64,000 nt of DNA from an uncultured Gammaproteobacteria bacterium (GCA_913060975.1 CAJXVC010000012.1:83390-147389), one strand, 5' to 3'. Positions 18,185-27,548 are shown, numbered from the stretch's first letter. Program-made: numbers and translations. The notes: generated from the letters alone by a model not told the origin.

Positions 18185-19846
18185 ATGACACCGCCAGGCA
18201 AGACATCGATTAAACAAATTCTCTCACCACTTTTTCTAGGCAGCGCTGTACTCCTCACTGCATGTAGTGAGCAGGCACCAACTCCCCCTTCTGCTCAAAC
18301 ACCAATAGCTGAGGCAGTAGAAATTGCTACAGCAAGCGCGGCCCCTTCATTGGGCGTTCGCCCGAATGGTGATACCGAGCTCGAAATCGATATGAGTGAG
18401 ATCCACTCGCCAGAACTACGCGAAGTCTTTGATCACATCGACAGCAATATCGATCAACACGTTGTGAACCTGCAACGCTGGATCCAGCAACCCAGCATTT
18501 CCAATACAGGAGAGGGCATTCAGGAATCTGCCTATATGGTGGAAGGGTTCTTTGATCAGCTAGGTTGTCAGGAAACTCAGGTCTATGATGTCGGCATCAC
18601 TGAATGGGGCCAGCAAGGCAACCCGGTGGTCTATGCAAATTGTGATGAAGGTGCTGAGAAAACCGTCATCGTCTACTGGATGTACGACACCATGCCTGTC
18701 ACCCAGCCCGATCTGTGGACATCACCACCGTTTGAAGCACGCATCGTCGAGCAACCCCCATTTGATAAAGTCATCATCGGCCGTGGCGCCAATAACTCCA
18801 AGGGCCGTCAAATGGCATTCTGGAATGCCATGATGTCCATTAAAGAAGTGACCGGTAAGCTGCCGGTTAACCTGATCTTCGTTGCCGAGGGTGACGAAGA
18901 ACGTATGTCGATTGGCTATCGTAAATTCGTCCGCGATCATCCGGAACTCTTCGCTGGCGCTGACATCATGTGGGGTGGCGGTTCTTCAGAAGGTTGCGTG
19001 TTTGTCGAGCTGATCACCAGCGGTGAAAGCTGGGGGCGCGGTCCGACTTATTCGAACATTCATGGCGGTCGCAAGCGTGCGGTTGACGCACCGGCGTGGC
19101 GCCATATCCAGATGCTGTCCACACTCGTAGATGAAACAGGCAACCGAGTGATGATCGATGGCTTTTATGATGATATCGAGCCACTGACCCCTGAAGAAGA
19201 ACAGATTCTTGTAGAAGCTGCAGAAGGCTATGACGTCGAAGTGGCTGCTGAAAGACTTGGCGTCGCCCGCTTCATCTCTGACGATCCACTTGATGTTGTC
19301 ACCATGTCCCGCTATGGCACCTCGATGAACCTGGACGGTATCTGGGGCGGCAATATGTTTGAAGGTGGTTCTGGCGCCATCCTGCCAAACCGCATTGTGT
19401 CCAAGCACAACTTCCGCTACGTCCCGAATCAGGACGGTCTAGACATCGTCGATAAATTGCGCGCTCATCTGGACAAGCATGGTTATGAAGACGTTGAAAT
19501 CAATATAGTCGGTGATGTGCCATGGGCCAAGATGGATGATGACAACGACATGGCTCGCGCTGCAGACAGAATGCGCACTGCCTTCGGTGTCGGTGTAGAT
19601 GATCCAGTTCTTGAACCTACTATTCTCGGTGGCTACTGGCCTGCTTACCTGTTCACAGGCGACGTAATGGATATCCCTATCGCTAATGGTCAAGTCGGTG
19701 GCGGTGGTGGTTCACACGCAGCGAATGAATACTTCGTTGTCGAGGGTGCAGGCAATACCTACGGTATGGCTGGCATGGAGAAATCCATTGCGACAACAAT
19801 CTACAACTATGCCGGTGTCAACGAGCCAGATTCGGCTTCTGACTAG
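18185..19846 (+). CDS. M20-family peptidase-like lipoprotein, copy 1, with altered metal site
   Basis: A 553-residue lipoprotein (lipobox 'LLTAC', Cys27) with the M20/M25/M40 di-metal peptidase fold. Residues about 85-250 and 420-550 form the catalytic domain; 'NIHGGRKRAVDAPAW' falls in the lid domain. The usual first motif (G)H-x-D reads W-M-Y-D (Met166, Asp168), and the usual bridging Asp of D-x-K-G is Asn204 in 'GANNSKG'. The acidic pair is present ('AEGDEERMS', Glu238/239), as is the late His in 'GGGGSHAANEY'. Two metal ligands are therefore changed, so it may bind one metal, use another chemistry, or bind peptides without cutting. AGGAG precedes the ATG by five bases. It heads a region with an ABC cassette and a second copy at 25712. 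Confidence 0.88.
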   Translation: MTPPGKTSIKQILSPLFLGSAVLLTACSEQAPTPPSAQTPIAEAVEIATASAAPSLGVRPNGDTELEIDMSEIHSPELREVFDHIDSNIDQHVVNLQRWIQQPSISNTGEGIQESAYMVEGFFDQLGCQETQVYDVGITEWGQQGNPVVYANCDEGAEKTVIVYWMYDTMPVTQPDLWTSPPFEARIVEQPPFDKVIIGRGANNSKGRQMAFWNAMMSIKEVTGKLPVNLIFVAEGDEERMSIGYRKFVRDHPELFAGADIMWGGGSSEGCVFVELITSGESWGRGPTYSNIHGGRKRAVDAPAWRHIQMLSTLVDETGNRVMIDGFYDDIEPLTPEEEQILVEAAEGYDVEVAAERLGVARFISDDPLDVVTMSRYGTSMNLDGIWGGNMFEGGSGAILPNRIVSKHNFRYVPNQDGLDIVDKLRAHLDKHGYEDVEINIVGDVPWAKMDDDNDMARAADRMRTAFGVGVDDPVLEPTILGGYWPAYLFTGDVMDIPIANGQVGGGGGSHAANEYFVVEGAGNTYGMAGMEKSIATTIYNYAGVNEPDSASD

Positions 19847-19884
19847 CAATCGGTAGAACATTTGCTTGATTGAGGCACAGAAAG

Positions 19885-19917
19885 TCCAGAATCGCGCCTT
19901 TGTTGATTCTGGATTTT
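19885..19917 (+). terminator. terminator after M20 copy 1
   Basis: Perfect nine-base arms (19885-19893 and 19905-19913) around an eleven-base loop, followed by TTTT. It resembles the terminator after copy 2 at 27400 in sequence (TCCAG.../...CTGGATTTT), which supports a duplication that included the 3' end. Confidence 0.78.
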
Positions 19918-19963
19918 CCTGCTTCTTTGTTATCGATTTAAGCAGTAATCAGGAGAAATCGTT

Positions 19964-20707
19964 TTGAGTAAACCTGTCATATCAATGCATGATGTCAAAA
20001 AGATCTATGAGCTTGGCGACAACAAGGTACACGCGCTGCGCGGCGTTAGCCTGGACATCGAACCGGGTGAGTTCGTCACCATTACTGGTGCCTCAGGTTC
20101 CGGTAAATCTACATTGATGCATATTCTCGGTTGCCTGGATCGTGTATCAGCCGGCACCTTCAAGCTCAATGACAAAGATGTGTCCAATCTTTCACGTGAA
20201 GAGCTGGCTAATATTCGCAACAAGCAAATCGGCTTTGTCTTTCAGGGCTTCAATCTTTTACCACGCACAACCGCCACTGAAAATGTAGAGGTACCGCTAC
20301 TCTACTCCCGCCCCTTGATTCCAGCTGTTGAGCGCAAGGAAAAAGCCCTCAGAGCGTTAGAGAAGATGGGCCTGTCGGACCGTGCCGATCACCATCCCAG
20401 TCAGTTATCCGGCGGCCAGCAACAGCGTGTAGCTATTGCTCGCGCGTTGGTCAATGAACCGTCCCTGATTCTTGCTGATGAGCCAACCGGAAACCTTGAC
20501 ACAAAAACCGGACAGGATGTCATGCAAACGCTACTAGACCTGCGTGAATCAACTGGCATCACCATTATCCTGATTACCCACGAACCGGAAATCGCCGCCT
20601 ACGGCAGCCGAATTATTTCTATTCGTGATGGCTTGATCGTGAGCGATCAAGCCAATACGCGGCCCCCCATTCCTACAGAGTCGCCTTCTCTGGCAGCTGT
20701 GCCTTGA
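19964..20707 (+). CDS. ABC transporter ATP-binding protein (MacB/LolD type)
   Basis: A 247-residue ATPase of the MacB/LolD/FtsE group, which powers mechanotransmission rather than classic transport. Walker A is 'GASGSGKST' (about residues 42-50), the signature is 'LSGGQQQRVAIARAL', and Walker B is 'LILADEPTGNLD', with the H-loop in 'IILITHEPE'. The start is a TTG at 19964, favoured by AGGAG eight bases upstream and by the family's N-terminal length. It is the only ATPase for the three permeases that follow, so it probably serves them all. No membrane-fusion protein gene accompanies it. Confidence 0.93.
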   Translation: MSKPVISMHDVKKIYELGDNKVHALRGVSLDIEPGEFVTITGASGSGKSTLMHILGCLDRVSAGTFKLNDKDVSNLSREELANIRNKQIGFVFQGFNLLPRTTATENVEVPLLYSRPLIPAVERKEKALRALEKMGLSDRADHHPSQLSGGQQQRVAIARALVNEPSLILADEPTGNLDTKTGQDVMQTLLDLRESTGITIILITHEPEIAAYGSRIISIRDGLIVSDQANTRPPIPTESPSLAAVP

Positions 20708-20758
20708 GATAGGTGACGATGTGGCAACTACACACTTCCACTGGCGAGGTGCACTGAC

Positions 20759-22318
20759 ATGCTAACGAATCCACATTTTCTGAATCTGGCCATACAGACT
20801 TTGCGCCGTAATCAGTTGCAGGCGATTCTGGCTATTCTGGGCGTCACTATCGGTGTCAGCGCGCTGGTAACCAGTATTGCCCTGGGTCGCGGTGCGCAGC
20901 AGGCAATCAATGAACAATTGCTGGCCGTCGGTGCCAACATGATTGTCATCTCGGCAGGCAACTATCAGGTAGAGCGCTCGCAGGATTCCGGCGCGGCGCC
21001 AGCCGATCATGGTTTCATCGAACAGAACGACAGCATCACACAGCATCTGGTGTCGATACCGCAGCAAACAGGCAGCTATGACCTGAGCCACCTGATTACA
21101 ACGGCTGAGTACAATCCAGCCAATACCCTGCGCCTGATCAACACCCACTACGAAGACGACCCCAACGCCGAACATGATCACCCAACAGCCGCTGAACGCC
21201 TGGGTGACACGATGGCCGGCCTGGGTGCCGCTGCCACTCTGACACTGGATGATGCCGATGCCATCCTCAATCAACTCGACGGGGTGCAATTTGTTGCATC
21301 GGGCGTACATGAAAACGCCCGGGTTCAGCAACCGGGTGAAGGTGGACGCAGCTGGTTTACGCGCCTGCATGGCACCGAACCGGATTTGCCAGAAATCCGC
21401 CGCGGCTGGACGTTTCCACACGGGCGTTTTATTTCCCGAAGCGAATACAACAACTCCGCGCAAGTCATGGTGTTGGGTCAGGTAGTGGCCGACCGCCTTT
21501 TCGGCCGCGGTGTCAGTCCTGTGGGCCAAACACTCGAACTATGGAATCAACCTTTTCAAATCATTGGCGTGGTTGGCAGCAGCAGTTGGGTGACACAACC
21601 GTCCGCCGGCGATGACCAGTTTGATGCGGTCTACGTACCTGTGACCACCGTGCATACGCTTTTGAATCTCAGCAAACTCAACACGATTACGGCAACGACC
21701 CGTTCTGCCGGCGCTACCACGCAAGTGGCTCGTCAAATCACTTCCCTGTTGCGGCAACGCCATGGCATTACCGAACAAATGCCGGACGACTTTACCGTCA
21801 AGACCCAGGCTGAACAAATTCTCGGAGACGGCTTGCCACCACAAGTTGCCCGCGTGGTCGCCGGCAATATGAATACGGTAGACAACATCACCATCGAACA
21901 ACTCTCGACGTCTTTGCAACGCGCCAACGCAACCATGATGGCACTGCTGGCTGGTGTGGCTATCGTGTCGTTGCTGGTCGGCGGCATTGGTGTAACCAAC
22001 TTGCTACTACTCTCTGTAACCCAACGCACTCGTGAGGTTGGCTTGCGCGTTGCTATGGGTGCTCGCGGACGTGACATCGCTTCCCAATTTGTTCTCGAAG
22101 CCGTTGCCCTAAGCTTGATGGGCGGTGTCCTGGGTGCCATTGCCGGCGTCATCATCGCCAATAGTCTTGAAGGCGTGTTGCAGTGGTCCACTAATGTTTC
22201 CGTACTTTCCACAGTGCTCGCGATAGTTGTCGCGGCACTGCTCGGGGTGCTGGCTGGAGTCTATCCCGCGCGGCGAGCCGCACGACTCGATCCTATAGGA
22301 GCGTTGCATCATGAATAA
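20759..22318 (+). CDS. MacB/FtsX-type ABC permease 1
   Basis: A 519-residue permease with the MacB topology: one N-terminal membrane helix ('QLQAILAILGVTIGVSALV'), a large periplasmic domain (about residues 45-395), and three C-terminal helices beginning 'TMMALLAGVAIVSLLVGGIG' and carrying 'QRTREVGLRVAMGARGRDI', the conserved FtsX cytoplasmic loop. The periplasmic domain includes a His/Asp-rich insert ('NTHYEDDPNAEHDHP') not seen in the other two permeases. GAGGTG lies seven bases upstream of the ATG. The next gene starts inside its last codons, implying translational coupling. Confidence 0.9.
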   Translation: MLTNPHFLNLAIQTLRRNQLQAILAILGVTIGVSALVTSIALGRGAQQAINEQLLAVGANMIVISAGNYQVERSQDSGAAPADHGFIEQNDSITQHLVSIPQQTGSYDLSHLITTAEYNPANTLRLINTHYEDDPNAEHDHPTAAERLGDTMAGLGAAATLTLDDADAILNQLDGVQFVASGVHENARVQQPGEGGRSWFTRLHGTEPDLPEIRRGWTFPHGRFISRSEYNNSAQVMVLGQVVADRLFGRGVSPVGQTLELWNQPFQIIGVVGSSSWVTQPSAGDDQFDAVYVPVTTVHTLLNLSKLNTITATTRSAGATTQVARQITSLLRQRHGITEQMPDDFTVKTQAEQILGDGLPPQVARVVAGNMNTVDNITIEQLSTSLQRANATMMALLAGVAIVSLLVGGIGVTNLLLLSVTQRTREVGLRVAMGARGRDIASQFVLEAVALSLMGGVLGAIAGVIIANSLEGVLQWSTNVSVLSTVLAIVVAALLGVLAGVYPARRAARLDPIGALHHE

Positions 22319-22751
22319 GCGAGCTCTAACCCGATTGGTCTGCGCTTTCACTTTTCTGGCTACAGCAAACCTCGTCACAGCGCACGAAGATCATGGTTCT
22401 CGGCACGGCGGCTTTGTGATGATGTTTCTCGAGCTGCATTTCGAGCTCGTCGTGCCAGATGAAGGCGGCGTGCAACTGTATTACAGCGATGCTATGCGCA
22501 TGGAACTGCCGGCGGCGGTTGTCTCCGATGTCGCGATCGAAATTGAACGCGAAGACTACGAGATTGAATCTGTACCGATGCGAATAAGTGATAGCGGAGA
22601 TCACTGGATGGGCAGCAGCGAACCTGTTGATAACCCTGAGTCTATTGTTCGGGTAGCCTTCCTGTTTCAGGGTGAGCCATTCGTGTTGGATATTCCCGCA
22701 ATGGTGTTACCGAAATTCAATACCGACTGTGCAGCAGATTGTGCTGATTAG
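22311..22751 (+). CDS. small exported histidine-rich protein
   Basis: A 146-residue protein with a signal peptide ending near residue 24 ('LVTAHEDHG'). The mature N-terminus begins with a His cluster ('HEDHGSRHGG') followed by 'FLELHFELVVPDEGG'; such HxxH...HGG...ELHFELV starts are seen in periplasmic proteins near metal-efflux genes, so metal binding is possible. The C-terminus has 'NTDCAADCAD' with two cysteines. I do not recognise a named domain. The ATG overlaps the end of permease 1 by eight bases, so it is part of the ABC operon and is probably a periplasmic accessory of the transporter. Confidence 0.75.
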   Translation: MNKRALTRLVCAFTFLATANLVTAHEDHGSRHGGFVMMFLELHFELVVPDEGGVQLYYSDAMRMELPAAVVSDVAIEIEREDYEIESVPMRISDSGDHWMGSSEPVDNPESIVRVAFLFQGEPFVLDIPAMVLPKFNTDCAADCAD

Positions 22752-22805
22752 AAGGCAACCATTTAACAGCTCACTATTTAGAAAACGACTCTTTAGAAGA
22801 CCATT

Positions 22806-24245
22806 ATGCTGACAAACCTCCAACTCGCCTTAAAGTCGCTCACTCAGAACCGCCTGCAGGCCAGCCTTACCCTATGCGGAATGAGCATTGGTGTCGCCAT
22901 GGTTGTTGTTGTCTCAGGCCTGGGCCTCGGTGCTCAACAACAAATTGAAACGCAGATCGAAAGTGCTGGGCCGACATTGATTACCGTGCGCTCTGGTAAC
23001 TTCAGGCCATTGGGCATTGCCATGGCTGGCCAACAGGACAGCAGTGGTGGCGAGTTGGCTGAAGGCTTTGCCGGCGAAGCCGGCTACGGTGACCAGTCTT
23101 TTGAAGAAAATGCAGCAATGCTGGCAGCGCGACAGCGTGCCACCAAGCCCAAGGTGTCTAAAGTACGTTCTCCTGCCTGGCCCTTGCGCCCAGATGAGAT
23201 GACTCTGCTTAGCCAGAATATCGGCGATGTACGCGCTACAGCAGGTAGCGTCTCGGGCAATATTACACTTGACCCCGCGCCGACCAATCCGGTGCGAATC
23301 GCCAAGGTCTATGGCTTTCAACCGGCGTGGCCAGAGATGAAAGGCTGGCAACTGATCGAAGGTCGCCTGCTCACTGAACGCGAACATGCACAAGCTGCCA
23401 GCCTTACCGTGATTCCTGTTGAAGTCGCTGCGCGCTACTGGCCCGGCGAATCAGCGCTTGAAAAGTCCTTCGCATTAGGTGGCGATACCTACGAAATCGT
23501 TGGTGTCGTACGCACCGGCGAAGACATGACCAATTCCCTGATCGTACCGACTATCTTTATCCCGCTTCAGCAGGCACAAGATCTACTCGATCAACACACC
23601 TTCGATGAAATCAACGTGCGTTCGGCATCCGTGGGCAAGACCACTGAAGTGGCTACCAACATCCGGGCGGCACTGCGTAATCTGCGCGAATTGCCTGATG
23701 ACACCATGGATGACTTTCGTGTCGAAACCCAAAGCCTGAATGCCATGCCGAGTCTCGGTACTGACCCGCGTCTGGCGCGCGCCGTCCATGCCAACATCAT
23801 CGAATTCGAACAAGCTTCCTGGGAAGAAATGGCAACCAGCCTCCGCCAGGCTGGTCGCACTTTCACTTATCTGCTATCGAGCGCCGCGGCAGTCTCATTG
23901 TTAGTCGGCGGCATTGGCGTCATGAACATTATGCTGGTCTCGGTCACTGCCCGCACCCGTGAGATTGGTTTGCGCATGGCACTGGGTGCTCGCATGAAAG
24001 ATGTATTGGCTCAGTTCATGGTGGAGGCCATTACGCTGGCTGCGCTGGGTGGCCTGGCAGGTTTGGTGCTTGGGGCAATCGGCTTGTACATCGCCCAGAA
24101 TGTTTTGCATTGGACCACGGCTGTTTCGCCCGTGATGTTACTGATTGCCATCGTCATGGCAGCCGCCACCGGCGTGATTTTTGGTTTCGGTCCAGCGCGC
24201 CGTGCTGCCAGTCTCGACCCAGTGGTTGCGTTAAAAGCGGAATAA
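22806..24245 (+). CDS. MacB/FtsX-type ABC permease 2
   Basis: A 479-residue permease with an N-terminal helix ('ASLTLCGMSIGVAMVVVVSG'), a periplasmic domain (about 45-360) and three C-terminal helices. The FtsX loop is 'ARTREIGLRMALGARMKDVL', and the protein ends 'ARRAASLDPVVALKAE'. The start has only a weak AGAAG upstream, consistent with translational read-on from the preceding genes. It is the second of three permeases in the cassette and differs from permease 1 mainly in the periplasmic domain. Confidence 0.9.
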   Translation: MLTNLQLALKSLTQNRLQASLTLCGMSIGVAMVVVVSGLGLGAQQQIETQIESAGPTLITVRSGNFRPLGIAMAGQQDSSGGELAEGFAGEAGYGDQSFEENAAMLAARQRATKPKVSKVRSPAWPLRPDEMTLLSQNIGDVRATAGSVSGNITLDPAPTNPVRIAKVYGFQPAWPEMKGWQLIEGRLLTEREHAQAASLTVIPVEVAARYWPGESALEKSFALGGDTYEIVGVVRTGEDMTNSLIVPTIFIPLQQAQDLLDQHTFDEINVRSASVGKTTEVATNIRAALRNLRELPDDTMDDFRVETQSLNAMPSLGTDPRLARAVHANIIEFEQASWEEMATSLRQAGRTFTYLLSSAAAVSLLVGGIGVMNIMLVSVTARTREIGLRMALGARMKDVLAQFMVEAITLAALGGLAGLVLGAIGLYIAQNVLHWTTAVSPVMLLIAIVMAAATGVIFGFGPARRAASLDPVVALKAE

Positions 24246-24285
24246 TCCGAATGGTTTTTACGACTTGCTCGAAATGGAGTGATCT

Positions 24286-25635
24286 ATGTTTACGATGATG
24301 CCTATTAACCTGAAGATGGCACTGCGCTCGTTGAATCGCAATCGCATGCGAACCCTGCTTACCATGCTGGGTATCATCATCGGCGTCGCAGCGGTGCTTA
24401 CCATGGTTGCGCTGGGCACCGGCGCTCGTGCTTCGGTCGAAGGAGAAGTTACCTCGGCTGGCACCAATATTATCTTCGTCCGCTCCGGCAACTACACGCG
24501 GGGTGGTGATTCCGTTGGCATCGTCTCTGGTGCTGGCGCGGCAACGACTTTAATCCCCGAAGATGGCGAAGCGATCGTCTCCGGCATCGCTGGCATTCAG
24601 GCAATCAGCCCCAGCAACTCAGTACGCACTTTTGTGGCCAGTAATGGCACGCGTGTATTCGCGCGGATTCAAGGTATCGCGCCTGAATTTGCCGACATCT
24701 ATTCCTGGAACATTGCCCCGGGCAACATGTTCACAGCAAGTAATTCCCAGCAAGCCATCATTGGCCCTGACTTGGTCAGTCAGATTTTTGGTGAAGGCGT
24801 CAACCCTGTCGGTCAGACCATCGAAGTGCGCAATGTCAGCTACACGATTGCCGGCGTCACAGACGGTCAGGCAGAGGATCACTCCGAGGCACTGTTCGTT
24901 CCCTGGCAAACACTGCAGGACAGTCTGGGTGTCGAGCACCTCGACTCAATCACTGTAGCCGCAGAACGCGCAGGTGAATCGTCACGCATCGCTGAGGAAA
25001 TCAAAGGTTTGTTGCGTCAACGTCATGGCTTGATTAGCGCGGACAACGACAACACGCAATCGGGTTACCTGGCGCGTCAGGGCGGCGTTGGTGCCGTCCC
25101 CGATGACTTCACGGTGGAGACGCAGGCCGCCGAGGCGCTTACCAAGGGTTTGTATACCCCGGCCGCTGCTTTTGCGCTGGCCAATCTCCCCAAACTGGAC
25201 GAAGTCACTCTGGAAGAAATGGCGGACACACTCGATCGCGCCAGCAATACCATGACTGCGTTGCTCGCCAGTATCGCCGGCGCTTCACTGATTGTTGGCG
25301 GTATTGGCATCATGAACATCATGCTGGTGTCCATTACCGAACGGACCAGGGAAATCGGTCTGCGCATGGCCACCGGCGCGCGCTCAGGTGACGTGGCAAT
25401 TCAGTTTTTGATCGAAGCCATCACGCTCAGCGTGATCGGTGGCTTGATTGGTTTGGGACTGGGCTTGTTCTCAGCCGAGCTGGTCGGTTGGTCACTAGGC
25501 TGGCCAACATCTGTCTCACTCGCCAGCATGGGGCTGGCAATCGGTATCGCTGCCTTGGTAGGGCTAATCTTCGGCAGCTACCCAGCTCGCAGGGCATCAC
25601 TGCTCGACCCAATCGAAGCACTGCGTACCGAATAA
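24286..25635 (+). CDS. MacB/FtsX-type ABC permease 3
   Basis: A 449-residue permease, the closest of the three to classic MacB membrane domains. The N-terminal helix is 'RTLLTMLGIIIGVAAVLTMV', and the periplasmic domain carries 'GTNIIFVRSGNYTRGG'. The C-terminal helices contain 'VGGIGIMNIMLVSITERTRE', and it ends 'ARRASLLDPIEALRTE'. GGAGTGAT lies just upstream of the ATG. Three permeases with one ATPase suggest either alternative hetero-dimers or separate complexes sharing the ATPase. The second M20 lipoprotein follows after 76 bases. Confidence 0.92.
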   Translation: MFTMMPINLKMALRSLNRNRMRTLLTMLGIIIGVAAVLTMVALGTGARASVEGEVTSAGTNIIFVRSGNYTRGGDSVGIVSGAGAATTLIPEDGEAIVSGIAGIQAISPSNSVRTFVASNGTRVFARIQGIAPEFADIYSWNIAPGNMFTASNSQQAIIGPDLVSQIFGEGVNPVGQTIEVRNVSYTIAGVTDGQAEDHSEALFVPWQTLQDSLGVEHLDSITVAAERAGESSRIAEEIKGLLRQRHGLISADNDNTQSGYLARQGGVGAVPDDFTVETQAAEALTKGLYTPAAAFALANLPKLDEVTLEEMADTLDRASNTMTALLASIAGASLIVGGIGIMNIMLVSITERTREIGLRMATGARSGDVAIQFLIEAITLSVIGGLIGLGLGLFSAELVGWSLGWPTSVSLASMGLAIGIAALVGLIFGSYPARRASLLDPIEALRTE

Positions 25636-25711
25636 TCTTTACCGCCTACACCAGTCATAACCTGCAAAGTTATAGAAAGCATCGACATTTTTAACTATCG
25701 AGGAGCCAACA

Positions 25712-27367
25712 ATGTTACGCAAAGGCAAGACACCATTGAAGAATGTAATCACGCCAATTTTTCTGGGCAGCGCCGCACTGCTAACCGCTTGCAGTGAGCA
25801 AGCCCCAACACCACCCTCAGCGCAGACACCCATGGCCGAAGCTGTGCAAGTTGCCACCGCAGAGCCATCATTGGGAATTCGACCCCGTGGCGATACCGAA
25901 CTCGAAATAGACATGAGCCAGATCCACAACACCGAACTGGCGGAAGTGTTTGATCATATCGACACCAACATTGATCAGCATGTAGTCAACCTGCAGCGCT
26001 GGATTCAACAGCCGAGTATTTCCAATACCGGTGAAGGCATTCAGGAATCGGCTTACATGGTGGAAGGCTTCTTCGATCAGCTGGGTTGTCAGGAAACCCA
26101 GGTCTACGATGTCGGCATTACCGAATGGGGCCAGCAAGGCAATCCGGTGGTCTATGCCAACTGTGACGAAGGTGCGGAAAAAACCATGGTGGTGTACTGG
26201 ATGTACGACACGATGCCAGTGACTCAGCCCGACCTGTGGACCTCGCCTCCGTTTGAAGCACGACTGGTGGAACAAGCGCCATTCAGCAAAGTCATGATTG
26301 GCCGCGGCGCGACTAACTCCAAGGGCCGCCAAATGGCCTTCTGGAACGCCATGATGTCCATCAAGGAGGTGAGCGGCAAACTCCCCGTTAACCTGATCTT
26401 TGTCGCCGAGGGTGATGAAGAACGTATGTCCATTGGCTATCGTAAATTCGTTCGCGACCATCCCGAGTTGTTTGCCGATGCCGACATCATGTGGGGCTAT
26501 GGTGCTTCTGAGGGTTGTGTATTCGTGGAACTGATTACCAGTGGTGAAAGCTGGGGCCGCGGTCCGACTTATTCCAATATCCACGGTGGTCGCAAGCGTG
26601 CCGTCGATGCACCTGCATGGCGTCATATTCAAATGCTGTCAACACTTGTTGATGAGACAGGTAATCGGGTCATGATCGATGGTTTTTATGACGACATCGA
26701 ACCTCTGACACCTGAAGAGGAAGAAATTCTGGTCAAGGCAGCCGAAGGCTATGATGTTGAAGTTGCCGCCGAACGCCTCGGTGTAGCGCGTTTTATTTCC
26801 GATGATCCGCTCGACGTTGTCACCATGTCACGCTACGGCACGTCCATGAATCTGGACGGTATCTGGGGTGGCAATATGTTTGAAGGCGGCTCGGGTGCAA
26901 TCTTGCCAAACCGGATCGTGTCCAAGCATAACTTCCGCTATGTGCCGAATCAGGACGGCTTGGATATTGTCGACAAGTTGCGTGTGCATCTGGACAAGCA
27001 CGGCTATGAAGATGTGGAGATCAACATCGTCGGCGACGTGCCCTGGGCCAAGATGTCTGATGACAACGATCTGGCCCGCGCTGGTAATGCCATGCGCGAA
27101 GCCTTTGGTGTTGGCACCAGCGATCCGAATCTCGAACCAACTATTCTTGGCGGCTACTGGCCAGCCTATCTGTTTGCCGGTGACGTGCTCGATATTCCGA
27201 TCGCCAGCGCGCAAGTCGGTGGCGGTGGTGGTGCTCACGCAGCCAACGAGTACTTTGTTGTCGAAGGTGCCGGTAATACTTACGGTATGGCTGGCATGGA
27301 AAAATCTATCGCGACAGTCCTTTATAACTACGCTGGATTGAATGAACCAGCCTCCGCGTCGGATTAA
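25712..27367 (+). CDS. M20-family peptidase-like lipoprotein, copy 2, with altered metal site
   Basis: A 551-residue paralogue of the product of 18185-19846, roughly 88% identical by eye, with most differences in the signal peptide/linker and a few surface positions. The lipobox 'LLTAC' is kept. The same two metal positions are altered: W-M-Y-D for H-x-D and 'GATNSKG' with Asn for the bridging Asp. The acidic 'AEGDEERMS' and the late His ('GGGGAHAANEY') remain. Many codons differ only at the third base from copy 1, so the shared protein sequence has been held by selection. GAGGAG lies six bases before the ATG. It closes the ABC cassette and has its own terminator. Confidence 0.88.
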   Translation: MLRKGKTPLKNVITPIFLGSAALLTACSEQAPTPPSAQTPMAEAVQVATAEPSLGIRPRGDTELEIDMSQIHNTELAEVFDHIDTNIDQHVVNLQRWIQQPSISNTGEGIQESAYMVEGFFDQLGCQETQVYDVGITEWGQQGNPVVYANCDEGAEKTMVVYWMYDTMPVTQPDLWTSPPFEARLVEQAPFSKVMIGRGATNSKGRQMAFWNAMMSIKEVSGKLPVNLIFVAEGDEERMSIGYRKFVRDHPELFADADIMWGYGASEGCVFVELITSGESWGRGPTYSNIHGGRKRAVDAPAWRHIQMLSTLVDETGNRVMIDGFYDDIEPLTPEEEEILVKAAEGYDVEVAAERLGVARFISDDPLDVVTMSRYGTSMNLDGIWGGNMFEGGSGAILPNRIVSKHNFRYVPNQDGLDIVDKLRVHLDKHGYEDVEINIVGDVPWAKMSDDNDLARAGNAMREAFGVGTSDPNLEPTILGGYWPAYLFAGDVLDIPIASAQVGGGGGAHAANEYFVVEGAGNTYGMAGMEKSIATVLYNYAGLNEPASASD

Positions 27368-27399
27368 GTACAGGTACTGTGAAAAAGCTTTGCTCCGGG

Positions 27400-27437
27400 A
27401 AAATCCAGGGTCACACCTCCGTTGACTCTGGATTTTT
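27400..27437 (+). terminator. terminator after M20 copy 2
   Basis: Fourteen-base arms (27400-27413 and 27423-27436) with one mismatch enclose a nine-base loop, followed by T-rich sequence. It is similar in sequence to the hairpin after copy 1. Confidence 0.85.
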
Positions 27438-27548
27438 CTTTTCCAATTCAGATTGAAAGCGCGGAAAAGCCTGCTGGCGATTCCTGCCCTTGATCAAAAA
27501 CCTGCCACTCACTACGCCACCAATAATGCCATGAATGAAAGACTAACC

